DNA of 64,000 bases from Thalassospira sp. HJ (GTDB taxonomy: Bacteria; Pseudomonadota; Alphaproteobacteria; Rhodospirillales; Thalassospiraceae), in contig NZ_JYII01000019.1 of the NCBI RefSeq assembly GCF_000948415.1, positions 248,001-312,000 on the forward strand, given 5' to 3'. Under the pieces are notes generated by a model. It saw only the letters and a program-made list of their open reading frames with translations, was not told where the DNA came from and did not search any database. Position 1 is the stretch's first letter, and every line of letters starts with the position of its first letter. This document shows, piece after piece, positions 36,176 to 43,762 of the stretch. Both the position numbers and the translations under genes were made by a program.

Positions 36176-36679
36176 TCAGTCGCGCTGGAGTGAAAATGTG
36201 AATCGATCCCGGTTCATTGCCTCGACAAAGCCCACTGGCTCAAACCCAAGCCCCAACAGCAATTTGCGTGATCCGATATTTTCGGGATGGGCAAAGGCGG
36301 TCAGGTGCGTGAGTGATGTGTTGTCACGGCCATAGGTAAGGGCCGCGTTGGCCAGCTCCCGCCCAAAACCCTGCCCCCATGCGGTTGGTGCGAAGTAATA
36401 GCCAAGTTCCGGTCCCCAGCCGGGATCGAACGGATCCGTATAAAGCCCGCCCCAACCGATGATGTCGCCGGTTTCACGCAACCTTACGACCCATGGCGCA
36501 AAGCCGTCGCGGCGCCGGAACCATTCATGGACCAGCACGCGCTTGCGACAAGCGGCAAAGCTTTCATCGCAATGGGTGAAGCGCATCGCATCATGATCGC
36601 CAAGGAAGGCATAAAGATCGGGGATATCAGCCAGCTGCGCGGACGAAAGCTCGAGGCGTTCGGTATAAAGGCGGGCCAT
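36176..36679 (-). CDS. GNAT-family N-acetyltransferase (RimJ-like)
   Basis: A 167-residue acetyltransferase. The fold begins LYTERLELSSAQLADIPDLYAFL, motif A reads YYFAPTAWGQGFGRELANAAL for acetyl-CoA pyrophosphate binding, and the end HPENIGSRKLLLGLGFEPVGF is the usual Asn-Ser motif B. This resembles the RimJ/RimL subgroup that acetylates protein N-termini or small molecules. The ATG at 36679 lacks a strong ribosome site; a long upstream extension overlaps the entericidin gene in another frame and is ignored. The gene sits just downstream of the first entericidin-like gene on the same strand. Confidence 0.88.
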   Translation of the reverse strand: MARLYTERLELSSAQLADIPDLYAFLGDHDAMRFTHCDESFAACRKRVLVHEWFRRRDGFAPWVVRLRETGDIIGWGGLYTDPFDPGWGPELGYYFAPTAWGQGFGRELANAALTYGRDNTSLTHLTAFAHPENIGSRKLLLGLGFEPVGFVEAMNRDRFTFSLQRD

Positions 36680-36701
36680 ATTGCGGCGGACCGTTTTCGG
36701 A

Positions 36702-36845
36702 CTAGTCGTTTGCACTGTCCTGAATCGTCTTGCCAAGGTTTTCCATATCGCGCCCGAAGCCTTCGGCGGTTTCGCAGGCACCAAGGGCGAGGCCAAAACC
36801 AAGAACCATCAGGACGGCCATAAGACGTTTTGTGATCGTTTTCAT
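36702..36845 (-). CDS. Entericidin-like small lipoprotein 1 (47 aa)
   Basis: Forty-seven residues: KTITKRLMAVLMVLGFGLALGAC is a lipoprotein signal with the lipobox LGAC, leaving a mature peptide of about 25 residues that starts CETAEGFGRDMENLGKTIQD. This is the entericidin A/B pattern (C-x-T-x-G-x-G-x-D). Entericidins are small membrane lipoproteins linked to envelope stress and a toxin/antidote pair in enteric bacteria. The ribosome site is weak. Its paralogue lies at 37283-37423, separated by a DUF1328 gene. The function in this organism is not known. Confidence 0.85.
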   Translation of the reverse strand: MKTITKRLMAVLMVLGFGLALGACETAEGFGRDMENLGKTIQDSAND

Positions 36846-36978
36846 CTGTTCAGGATGCTCCATTCAAGTCCGGATAACAGGCATGTCGCCCGTCTTGTTG
36901 TTTATCGTGATATTCTGGCCTTGGGGCATCGGGCTTGCAACCGTTATCGCACCCGCCAGCGCAACGATAATCCGGACA

Positions 36979-37010
36979 CAAAAAAGGGACGCCGTTTGGG
37001 CGTCCCTTTT
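36979..37010 (-). terminator. Rho-independent terminator after the DUF1328 gene
   Basis: Minus strand: GGGACGCC / GGCGTCCC with a five-base loop and a following T-run; the A/T runs on both sides could let it work in either direction. Confidence 0.88.
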
Positions 37011-37053
37011 CTACATGCGTTGCTCGTGTCAGAGCTTTGCAAATCTCTGCCCG

Positions 37054-37230
37054 TCAGACTGGCGGGCCGCGGCCGCGGAATGCGTTGACCGCAAGGGAAA
37101 TCACAAACAGCGCGACAAAGACAAAGAACAAGATCTTTGCAAAGCCAACGAAGGTCCCGGCAAGACCGCCAAAGCCAAGAACGGCAGCGATCAGAGCCAG
37201 AATCAAACAGAATATTGCCCAACCTAACAT
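37054..37230 (-). CDS. DUF1328 family small membrane protein (58 aa)
   Basis: Fifty-eight residues with two hydrophobic stretches, [21 protein letters not shown] and [21 protein letters not shown], joined by a glycine-rich turn, and a short basic tail AFRGRGPPV. This matches the DUF1328/YtjA family often seen with stress-related small genes. ATG at 37230; an upstream GGGAGAAT run acts as the ribosome site. It sits between the two entericidin-like genes on the same strand and has its own terminator. Role unknown. Confidence 0.87.
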   Translation of the reverse strand: MLGWAIFCLILALIAAVLGFGGLAGTFVGFAKILFFVFVALFVISLAVNAFRGRGPPV

Positions 37231-37282
37231 GGGATTCTCCCAAGGTTATTATTAAGGGTTATGCGAATTGATCCGTTCGGGA

Positions 37283-37423
37283 TCAGGAAGCGCCATCCTG
37301 GATTGCTTCACCGGCATCTTCGACGTCTTCGCCAAAGCCTTCGGCGGTTTCACAGGCAGCAAGACCAAGGCCCATGCCCGAAATCATCAGAATCGCGAGA
37401 AGCTTTTTCATGGTGTTCGACAT
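37283..37423 (-). CDS. Entericidin-like small lipoprotein 2 (46 aa)
   Basis: Forty-six residues: signal SNTMKKLLAILMISGMGLGLAAC with lipobox LAAC, mature part CETAEGFGEDVEDAGEAIQDGAS. The mature half matches paralogue 1 in CETAEGFG but is more acidic (EDVEDAGE). AGGAGAA stands seven bases before the ATG at 37423; an ATG at 37411 is also in frame. No dedicated terminator was seen between it and the DUF1328 gene, so the two may be co-transcribed. Confidence 0.87.
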   Translation of the reverse strand: MSNTMKKLLAILMISGMGLGLAACETAEGFGEDVEDAGEAIQDGAS

Positions 37424-37589
37424 GTTCGTTCTCCTGTTTGCTCTTTTTAACGTGCTCACAGGAATTCAAACGACGACAACCATGAATTGTTCCTATGATC
37501 GCATCTCACCTGATGATTTTTGGCCTTCAGATCCCATTCAAAATATTGTTTTTAAATGTCTTTTCTGAATCATGATCATTTTGGGGCAC

Positions 37590-37621
37590 AAAAAAACGGG
37601 CCCCGAGGGAGCCCGTTTTTT
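37590..37621 (-). terminator. Rho-independent terminator after recA
   Basis: Minus strand: AAAAAACGGGC / GCCCGTTTTTT with a GC-rich loop, ending in a T-run. It lies about 40 bases past the recA stop. Confidence 0.92.
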
Positions 37622-37659
37622 CATTCTGTTCTTCGGCAAGAGACGATGATCATGAAAGA

Positions 37660-38694
37660 TCAATCGTCATTGACCGGTTCATCTTCGCTCATATTGGTCA
37701 TGGCTTCGGCGATCAGACCGGCACTCTCGCGAATGCTGTTTTCGATCTCCTGGGTCATTTCCGGGTTCTCGCGCAGGAAGCTTTTCGCGTTCTCGCGGCC
37801 CTGACCGATACGGGTCGAGTTATAGGAGAACCAGGAACCGGATTTCTCGACGATGCCGGCCTTGACACCAAGATCAAGAATCTCGCCCATCTTGGAGACG
37901 CCTTCGCCATACATGATGTCAAATTCGACCTGCTTAAAGGGCGGTGCCATCTTGTTTTTGACGACCTTGACGCGTGTCTGGTTGCCAACGACTTCGTCGC
38001 GGTCCTTGATCTGGCCGATACGACGGATATCAAGGCGAACAGAGGCATAGAATTTCAACGCGTTACCACCGGTGGTGGTTTCCGGGCTGCCGAACATCAC
38101 ACCGATCTTCATACGGATCTGGTTGATGAAGATAACCATGCAGTTCGAACGCGAGACCGAGCTGGTTAGTTTACGCAACGCCTGGCTCATCAGGCGGGCC
38201 TGCAGACCAACATGGGTATCGCCCATTTCACCTTCGAGTTCCGCACGCGGCACGAGGGCAGCGACCGAATCGACGACCAGAACATCAATCGCACCGGACC
38301 GCACCAGCGTGTCGGCGATTTCAAGGGCCTGCTCACCAGCATCCGGCTGGGAAATCAGCAGTTCGTCAGTGTTTACACCCAGCTTGCGGGCATAACTCGG
38401 ATCAAGGGCGTGTTCAGCATCAACAAAGGCACAGGTTCCGCCAAGCTTCTGGGCTTCGGCGATGGTATGGAGTGCCAGTGTGGTTTTACCCGAACTTTCC
38501 GGGCCATAAATCTCGACGATACGGCCACGCGGCAGACCGCCAATGCCCAGTCCAATATCAAGACCGAGCGAACCGGTTGAAATTGCGGAGATATCAACGG
38601 CGCTTTCCCGCTGACCCAGCTTCATAATCGAACCTTTGCCAAATGCCCGTTCGATCTGCCCAAGGGCGGCTTCGAGTGCCTTCTGCTTATCCAT
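37660..38694 (-). CDS. recA: Recombinase RecA
   Basis: A 344-residue recombinase that forms filaments on single-stranded DNA, drives strand exchange and triggers LexA self-cleavage. Walker [10 protein letters not shown], the loop-1 region [16 protein letters not shown], loop 2 [21 protein letters not shown], and the acidic end [10 protein letters not shown] are all intact. Start 38694 (AAGGATACT upstream) gives the normal [21 protein letters not shown]-terminus; the frame continues to 38733. The leader is about 180 bases long and holds an alphaproteobacterial SOS box at 38874-38888. Confidence 0.98.
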   Translation of the reverse strand: MDKQKALEAALGQIERAFGKGSIMKLGQRESAVDISAISTGSLGLDIGLGIGGLPRGRIVEIYGPESSGKTTLALHTIAEAQKLGGTCAFVDAEHALDPSYARKLGVNTDELLISQPDAGEQALEIADTLVRSGAIDVLVVDSVAALVPRAELEGEMGDTHVGLQARLMSQALRKLTSSVSRSNCMVIFINQIRMKIGVMFGSPETTTGGNALKFYASVRLDIRRIGQIKDRDEVVGNQTRVKVVKNKMAPPFKQVEFDIMYGEGVSKMGEILDLGVKAGIVEKSGSWFSYNSTRIGQGRENAKSFLRENPEMTQEIENSIRESAGLIAEAMTNMSEDEPVNDD

Positions 38695-38873
38695 AGTATC
38701 CTTATCCACCAAATGCAGCGCGGTCTGAATCATTGCTCGAACTCTCTTATTCCACAGGGCCGGGTTGGATGCAACGCAGGCGGTTCCCCGGACCTAATTG
38801 CGGAACGCCACCGCTAGACTGTCTTGTCTCTTGCCGCGGCCTGCCACCGCGTTCTCATCGACAAAACAACTGA

Positions 38874-38888
38874 GAACATAATGCGAAC
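38874..38888 (-). promoter_or_regulatory. Alphaproteobacterial LexA (SOS) box upstream of recA
   Basis: On the minus strand GTTCGCATTATGTTC fits the alphaproteobacterial direct-repeat box GTTC-N7-GTTC perfectly. It lies about 180 bases before the recA start, so the recA message should have a leader of over 100 bases if the box overlaps the promoter as usual. Confidence 0.85.
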
Positions 38889-39069
38889 ATTCTCACAAAA
38901 TTTCGAATGTTGCAAGTTTGTTCTCATTTTTACGGTTTATGGAGATGGGAACGGGCTCAAACCATTTGTCGCACAAAACAGGCTCATGGTCCGCCATCAC
39001 CTAAATTGGACGGAATGCATATTAATTTGGACTCTCGGCACATTGTATTTTTGCCGGCAAGCTATATGC

Positions 39070-39186
39070 TTTTTGCCATCGCGTCCCAAACGCGTATCCC
39101 TCAGGGGATGGGAGGTGCAGTTGTCACATGCCTTGCGATTTTAAGAGCCATCGCACGGCAACCCGGGACGGCTCCCTCCCGACATG
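39070..39186. ncRNA. Possible structured RNA between recA and nikR
   Basis: The gap 38695-39228 has no gene, but 39070-39186 is rich in nested inverted repeats. On the minus strand GTTGCC-TGCGAT pairs with ATCGCA-GGC...CAAC around a CTTAAAA-containing loop; GGGAGG and CCTCCC enclose that stem, and small hairpins ATCCC/GGGAT and CGCG/CGCG follow. The layout (long irregular stem plus a short 3'-side hairpin) is reminiscent of 6S-type RNA, but promoter, strand and terminator are unclear. It may equally be a regulatory 3' region of nikR. Confidence 0.25.
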
Positions 39187-39228
39187 CATTTCCAAAGCGT
39201 CCACAGTTTAGCCAGACCAACAGTACCG

Positions 39229-39708
39229 TCAGGTGGTGATTTTCAAGTGCTCGTGCTTGTGGGCATGGCCGTGGTGATCATCACCGTGATGATGGGTTTC
39301 GACATGCAATTCGCCCGGAACGGTATAAAGCTGTCCGTGGCGCACACCGGGCTGGGCCAGCACCTTGTCGGCAAAGGCCCGAATTTCCGAGAGCCTTCCG
39401 CGCAGCGTCACACTTTCAAGGCAGGTGTCATGATCAATGTGGAAATGCACGGTCGAGACCGTCAGGTTATGATGTTCGTGCTGGGTGCTCATCAGGCGTG
39501 ATGCCAGCATGCGTTCCTCGTGATCATAGACATAGTTCAGAACCGCAATCCCGACCCCGTCGGCATTTTCTTCAAGCTTGGTGTTCTGAAGCTTTTCCCG
39601 GATCAGATCGCGAAATCCCTCGGACCGGTTGGTGTAGCCCCGGTGATCAAGGAAGGCATCAAAGGCCTCCATCAGGTCATCTTCGATGGAAACGGTTACA
39701 CGGGTCAT
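39229..39708 (-). CDS. nikR: Nickel-responsive regulator NikR
   Basis: A 159-residue ribbon-helix-helix regulator. The N-terminal RHH part is TRVTVSIEDDLMEAFDAFLDHRGYTNRSEGFRDLIREKL. The ACT-like metal domain keeps the nickel ligands: His in STQHEHHNL, the two His of VHFHIDHD and Cys of DTCLESV, aligned with His76, His87, His89 and Cys95 of E. coli NikR. It then carries a His-rich tail (ETHHHGDDHHGHAHKHEH) longer than in E. coli NikR. No nickel transporter or hydrogenase is near, so it acts on distant targets. Confidence 0.93.
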   Translation of the reverse strand: MTRVTVSIEDDLMEAFDAFLDHRGYTNRSEGFRDLIREKLQNTKLEENADGVGIAVLNYVYDHEERMLASRLMSTQHEHHNLTVSTVHFHIDHDTCLESVTLRGRLSEIRAFADKVLAQPGVRHGQLYTVPGELHVETHHHGDDHHGHAHKHEHLKITT

Positions 39709-39812
39709 GGCTTTGTCCTGATGGTCTTTTGGTTTGCGTGCCCGAAGCTTAGCCGATTGATCGCAAAGTCAAAAGGGGTCAACGCAGTTTCCGCTGCCAG
39801 CAATGCTTATCG

Positions 39813-40712
39813 CTAGTGCATAAACAGCAAGGCGACACCGCCAAAGGCAAGGCATGTGCCCGCCACCGCCTGCCAGCCAACGGAACGGCGCAGGATCAGT
39901 CCTTCATAGACAATCAGCAAAACCGGCGGCAGTGCCATCAGGGTCGAGGCGATCCCGACATTGGCATTTTGAACTGCGAGCATCGACAACCACACCCCAA
40001 CAGCCGGTCCAATGAACGCCCCAAGCAACAGCCGCTTGCCAACATCCGGCGCGATACAGGCCGTGACCGTGCGGCGAACACGGCCCAGGATGACGGCAAG
40101 CCCCCACATGGCAATCACCGCGACCAGGGTTCTGATCCAGCTTGCCGAAAGTGCCGAATATCCATCAATCAGGGCGTATTTGGCGGTAATCAGATTGGCG
40201 ACCTGCCCAATCGCACCGCCCAGCCCGAACAAAATACCCCGGAGATAATCCCGCCCGACAAGCCCGACCGGCCGCCCCTTTTTGCCAAGAATGACAATCA
40301 GGATGCCACCAACACCACAGGCTATACCGGCAATTTCAATCGGACGGAGGGTTTCATCAAACAGAAGCCAAGCCAGGAGCGTCCCCATGATCGGAACGGT
40401 CGACATCAATAACATCGACAGTCGCGCACCAATGGTGACAAAGGCCTGAAACAGCATGGCATCGCCAATCACCAGCCCCAGCACGGACGACAGCGATAGC
40501 CAGCCAAGTTGTTCCCATGTCACAGCATTCGGCCAAGGTTGACCTTCAAGGATCCAGTGCAGAACAGTCAGACAAAAGATCGAGCAGGCCAAACGTCCGC
40601 GATTGACCGTCTGCGCCCCTGCCTTGCCGCCGACATTGGAAAAGATCATGCTTGAGGTCGCCCAACAGAGCGCAGCAGTGAAGGCAGCGGCCTCGCCAAA
40701 CAGGGGAATCAT
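39813..40712 (-). CDS. EamA/DMT-family transporter 1
   Basis: A 299-residue drug/metabolite-type transporter with about ten hydrophobic segments in two EamA repeats (ATSSMIFSNVGGKAG...SVLGLVIGDAMLFQA; LGGAIGQVANLITAKYALIDGYSALSA). The substrate is not predictable; members export metabolites, amino acids or drugs. The ATG at 40712 follows a GGGGAATC-type stretch on the opposite reading. It precedes the binding-protein array; a second, unrelated EamA gene lies beyond the array on the other strand. Confidence 0.88.
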   Translation of the reverse strand: MIPLFGEAAAFTAALCWATSSMIFSNVGGKAGAQTVNRGRLACSIFCLTVLHWILEGQPWPNAVTWEQLGWLSLSSVLGLVIGDAMLFQAFVTIGARLSMLLMSTVPIMGTLLAWLLFDETLRPIEIAGIACGVGGILIVILGKKGRPVGLVGRDYLRGILFGLGGAIGQVANLITAKYALIDGYSALSASWIRTLVAVIAMWGLAVILGRVRRTVTACIAPDVGKRLLLGAFIGPAVGVWLSMLAVQNANVGIASTLMALPPVLLIVYEGLILRRSVGWQAVAGTCLAFGGVALLFMH

Positions 40713-40868
40713 GGGGCGCGTTTCCGAAAATGTTTGTTTACCCGGCCTAGTGACCGGTTGAGCTAGCGGGTCATGGTGGGGCGACCCTGCCTGTCATAAG
40801 CAGCAAATTTTCGGTGGTTTGCAATTGCTTTTATTGCATGACGACCCCGGCAATCGGGCGATTTCGGA

Positions 40869-41594
40869 TCAGGATTTGCTTTCCGGGTTGGTCATATCAA
40901 GTGCCGCACGAAAGATATCCGTGCCGCGATTGAACTGCGGCAACAGCGCCTCGTACTCCTTGCGAAGCCAGCTATAGCTGGTGCGGGTTTCAAGCTCGAT
41001 CGCGCGGTAGCCTTCCGGCACACCTTCGGTCTGATTAAGCGAGAAATCATCGATCAGCAGACCATCAAGACGCCCATGGCGCAGCATGCGCAACATCATG
41101 CCAGCCCCGCCAGGTACGGTGATGATATCGGCAAGGCCCACCAGTTCCTGCTTGCCGCGATCATCGCCAAGCCAGACACCAATATCCTTGTCCTTGAGAT
41201 CAGTGAGCGCATGAACGGTGGCGTCTGCGGTGATCAGAAGGCTTTTGGGGCGACCGACAACCACACCACCGGCAACCAGCGGCACGCCGGCCGATTGTTG
41301 AATGGTTTCACCGCTGGCAAACACACCATCAATCTCACCACGTTTTAGGGAAACCGCCGTACGCTTATTGGGCAACCAAACCGGCTGGACACACAATCCG
41401 GCCTCGGCCATTGCCGCGCGATAGCGTTCGGCAGATTGATCACGATCGGCCATTTCAGGCAAAGCAATCTTGAGACAGACTTCTTCGTCTGCCTTTGCCG
41501 AAGGCAGCAGTTCAAAGGACAGGAAAAGTGCTGTCAGTAAAATGACAGCAAACATACACGACCGAATGATCGCATTTGGCTTGCGAAGCGCCAT
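40869..41594 (-). CDS. Periplasmic binding-fold protein, orphan array member 1
   Basis: A 241-residue exported protein. Signal peptide IIRSCMFAVILLTALFLSFELLPSAKA; the mature protein starts with the array signature CLKIALPE, then YRAAMAEAGLCV, LKRGEIDGVFAS, DIGVWLGD, VPGGAGMMLRMLRHGRLDGLLIDDFSL, GVPEGYRAIEL and YSWLRKEYEALLPQFNRGTD. The order and length match a type 2 periplasmic binding fold (SBP_bac_3-like), but the T-x-x-R ligand motif of amino-acid binders is missing after DGVFAS. The two cysteines (CLK, GLC) could form a disulphide. Nearest member to the EamA gene; no permease or ATPase is in the array. Ligand unknown. Confidence 0.82.
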   Translation of the reverse strand: MALRKPNAIIRSCMFAVILLTALFLSFELLPSAKADEEVCLKIALPEMADRDQSAERYRAAMAEAGLCVQPVWLPNKRTAVSLKRGEIDGVFASGETIQQSAGVPLVAGGVVVGRPKSLLITADATVHALTDLKDKDIGVWLGDDRGKQELVGLADIITVPGGAGMMLRMLRHGRLDGLLIDDFSLNQTEGVPEGYRAIELETRTSYSWLRKEYEALLPQFNRGTDIFRAALDMTNPESKS

Positions 41595-41924
41595 AGTCTC
41601 ACCCCCAAGGCAACCTTGGTCCCGACGTTGCGAGACATGTTGCAAACCTACCTGATTGCCCGCCGTCATTTTTATGCGGTCGGGTCATTTTCATTGGTAT
41701 TTGGTTTCGGCTTTTGCCGTTATGGAAAAAACTATAAGCGCAATCAGAGCGTCTTGCCAAGCGCCCGCAAGCCGATTTACCTGCGCAAAAGTATAGGTTG
41801 CCGCGCAACATTATTTCGCGCCGGAAGCGGCAAGTTTTTGATATTCAATCACCGCTTGCAAGCCCGCATTGTAGCAATCGCCACCAAAAGCGGATCAACG
41901 GTTTCGCCTAAAGTTTGATGTCGC
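41595..41924. other. Gene-free spacer between array members 1 and 2
   Basis: About 330 bases with no credible open frame. It should hold the promoter of member 1. A short palindrome CAAGGCAACCTTG lies near its left edge; no intrinsic terminator with a T-run was seen after member 2. Its length argues for separate transcription units rather than one tight operon. Confidence 0.5.
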
Positions 41925-42644
41925 TCAGGACGCCTGACCGTACACGGCCAGGATTTTCTCAAGATACCGGGCGGTTCCAACATCAAACTTCTCGATCTCG
42001 CTGGCATACTCTGCGCGCAGCCAGCTATAGACAGCAAGCTTGGTCACCGGGATTTGCACGAAGCCATCGGGCACACCGCCCTGAACACCGAGCGAAAAGG
42101 CGTTCAGCAGCATGCCATCCAGACGGCCTTTCACCAGCATTTCGCGCATCATTGCCGGACCACCCGGCACACGCACCACATGGTCATAAGTACCAAGCAG
42201 CTTTTCCGACCACGACGCGCCGAGCCAGACGCCGATATCTTCACTGGTTAGCTCCGCAACGCTGCGTGCGCCACCCTTTTTGACGACCAGAATGCCATCC
42301 GGATTGCACACCAGGATATTGCCACGAATGACGGGTGTTCCGACGCTGCTTTCAAATTCCTCAAGCATGGCAAATACACCATCAACCTGATGATGACGCA
42401 TGGCCATGAAAGCGCGTGCATTGGGCATCGGCATGGGATCAACGCACAATCCGGCATCGCGCATCACCGCACGATAGACATCCGGACCGAGCGGACCACT
42501 CGCAGACTCTGGCAAGGCAATGCGAAGACAGGTCTGCTTTGCCTCGACACTTGGCAACAGGGCAAAGGAAAGAACAAGGGCAACGATGGAAATCGTTGCC
42601 AGAACACAGGTTCGAACGAACCTGTGCAATTGAAAGCGCACCAT
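41925..42644 (-). CDS. Periplasmic binding-fold protein, orphan array member 2
   Basis: A 239-residue paralogue of member 1. Signal peptide TCVLATISIVALVLSFALLPSVEA with the shared LSFxLLPS core, then CLRIALPE, YRAVMRDAGLCV, RHHQVDGVFAM, DIGVWLGAS, VPGGPAMMREMLVKGRLDGMLLNAFSL, GVPDGF and YSWLRAEYASEIEKFDVGT. It shares DIGVWLG and VPGGxxMM with member 1, so these two look closest. GGGAG precedes the ATG at 42644. A 20-base inverted repeat (42606-42625) lies inside the signal-peptide codons at bases +20 to +39. Presumably periplasmic; ligand and partner unknown. Confidence 0.82.
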   Translation of the reverse strand: MVRFQLHRFVRTCVLATISIVALVLSFALLPSVEAKQTCLRIALPESASGPLGPDVYRAVMRDAGLCVDPMPMPNARAFMAMRHHQVDGVFAMLEEFESSVGTPVIRGNILVCNPDGILVVKKGGARSVAELTSEDIGVWLGASWSEKLLGTYDHVVRVPGGPAMMREMLVKGRLDGMLLNAFSLGVQGGVPDGFVQIPVTKLAVYSWLRAEYASEIEKFDVGTARYLEKILAVYGQAS

Positions 42645-42844
42645 TTTCAGGCTCCCACGGCACCAACGAATTGTTGAATGACCGTATCCCGGGAAAGTCG
42701 GCTTGCGATTGGGCCGCAAGTCCTTTTGTTCGGATCTTTATGACCCGTTGCTTGAGACGTTATCGCCAAGCACATCAATTGGCTAGAGCCAATTGCCCGC
42801 TTTGCGTGAGTCCAGAGGATTTTTGCGCCGAAAAATGGAACAGG

Positions 42845-43546
42845 TCAGCGATTAACCAAAGCCATATAGGCACTGGTTCCTTGATCAAATTTTGGCCGCA
42901 GGTCGGCAAACTCTACCTTAAGCCAGCTATGCACATCGAAATGATCGACCTGAATGGCCTTATAACCATCTGCTACACCACCGGTTAGGCCAAGTGAATA
43001 GGCATCGGCCAACATGGCATCAATCCGCCCTTCGGCAAGCATTTCTTGTAACATGGCCGTGCCACGCGGCACTTTAACAATATTGGTGTAACCTTCAACA
43101 ATTCCGACGCACCATGTCGCTCCAAGCGGCACACCCAGAACCTCGGTACTGAGGTCAGAAATACTTTCGATTGGACCGTCCCGCACCACCAAATAACCAG
43201 CAATGGAACCAAGCAGAACTTCACCAGAGACCATGGCAACCTTTGCCATGTCCGGCAGATCGTTCTTGGCAGCAAAAACACCATCGATCCGACCTGAACG
43301 CAGGGCGGCAATCGCACGAATTTGCGGCAAGGCCATCGCATGGACACACAACCCGGCATCCTTCATGACCTGCTGATAAAGGTCGAGTTTTTGCTGATCG
43401 CTGTAGATTTCCGGCATGGCAATGCGAAGGCATTTTTCATCTGCACTGGCGGATGGCAACAGCCGGAAAGACAGCAACAGGGCGACAAAACAAATCGTCG
43501 CAAACACACAGGTTCTGGCAAACCTGTACCTTGAAAAGCGCGCCAT
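42845..43546 (-). CDS. Periplasmic binding-fold protein, orphan array member 3
   Basis: A 233-residue paralogue. Signal peptide TCVFATICFVALLLSFRLLPSASA, then CLRIAMPE, YQQVMKDAGLCV, LRSGRIDGVFAAK, VLGVPLGATW, VPRGTAMLQEMLAEGRIDAMLADAYSL, GVADGYKAIQV and HSWLKVEFADLRPKFDQGTSAY. An additional cysteine occurs in ATWCVG. Start 43546 follows a GGGGGTG stretch shared in form with member 2. It resembles member 4 in the middle (KDAGLCVH, PQIRA). An inverted repeat with seven-base arms at 43508-43527 again occupies bases +20 to +39 of the message. Confidence 0.82.
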   Translation of the reverse strand: MARFSRYRFARTCVFATICFVALLLSFRLLPSASADEKCLRIAMPEIYSDQQKLDLYQQVMKDAGLCVHAMALPQIRAIAALRSGRIDGVFAAKNDLPDMAKVAMVSGEVLLGSIAGYLVVRDGPIESISDLSTEVLGVPLGATWCVGIVEGYTNIVKVPRGTAMLQEMLAEGRIDAMLADAYSLGLTGGVADGYKAIQVDHFDVHSWLKVEFADLRPKFDQGTSAYMALVNR

Positions 43547-43762
43547 ACACACCCCCACGGTATTTGGCATATTTTTATTCTTTGCCACCGAGACCAGGCA
43601 ATTTTCCCGCGTCGCGAAAGCATTATTGGGGCCTTTTGACCCGTTGGGCGAAACGATACGTCGGAACACGCAGATTGACCAGCGCGAAATGCCCGCGCTC
43701 TCAAACATCGCCGGATGTGTGTAGTTTAATGAATACTAGCGGCAAGGAAGACCGGATGGGGA

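Noticed and set aside
34331-36193. 620-codon plus-strand open frame opposite alaS
   Set aside because: Complete shadow of the alanyl-tRNA synthetase gene, with no independent support.
36730-37227. Plus-strand open frame reading a hydrophobic stretch near 36880-36960
   Set aside because: It runs through a terminator hairpin and opposite the entericidin-like and DUF1328 genes; not credible.
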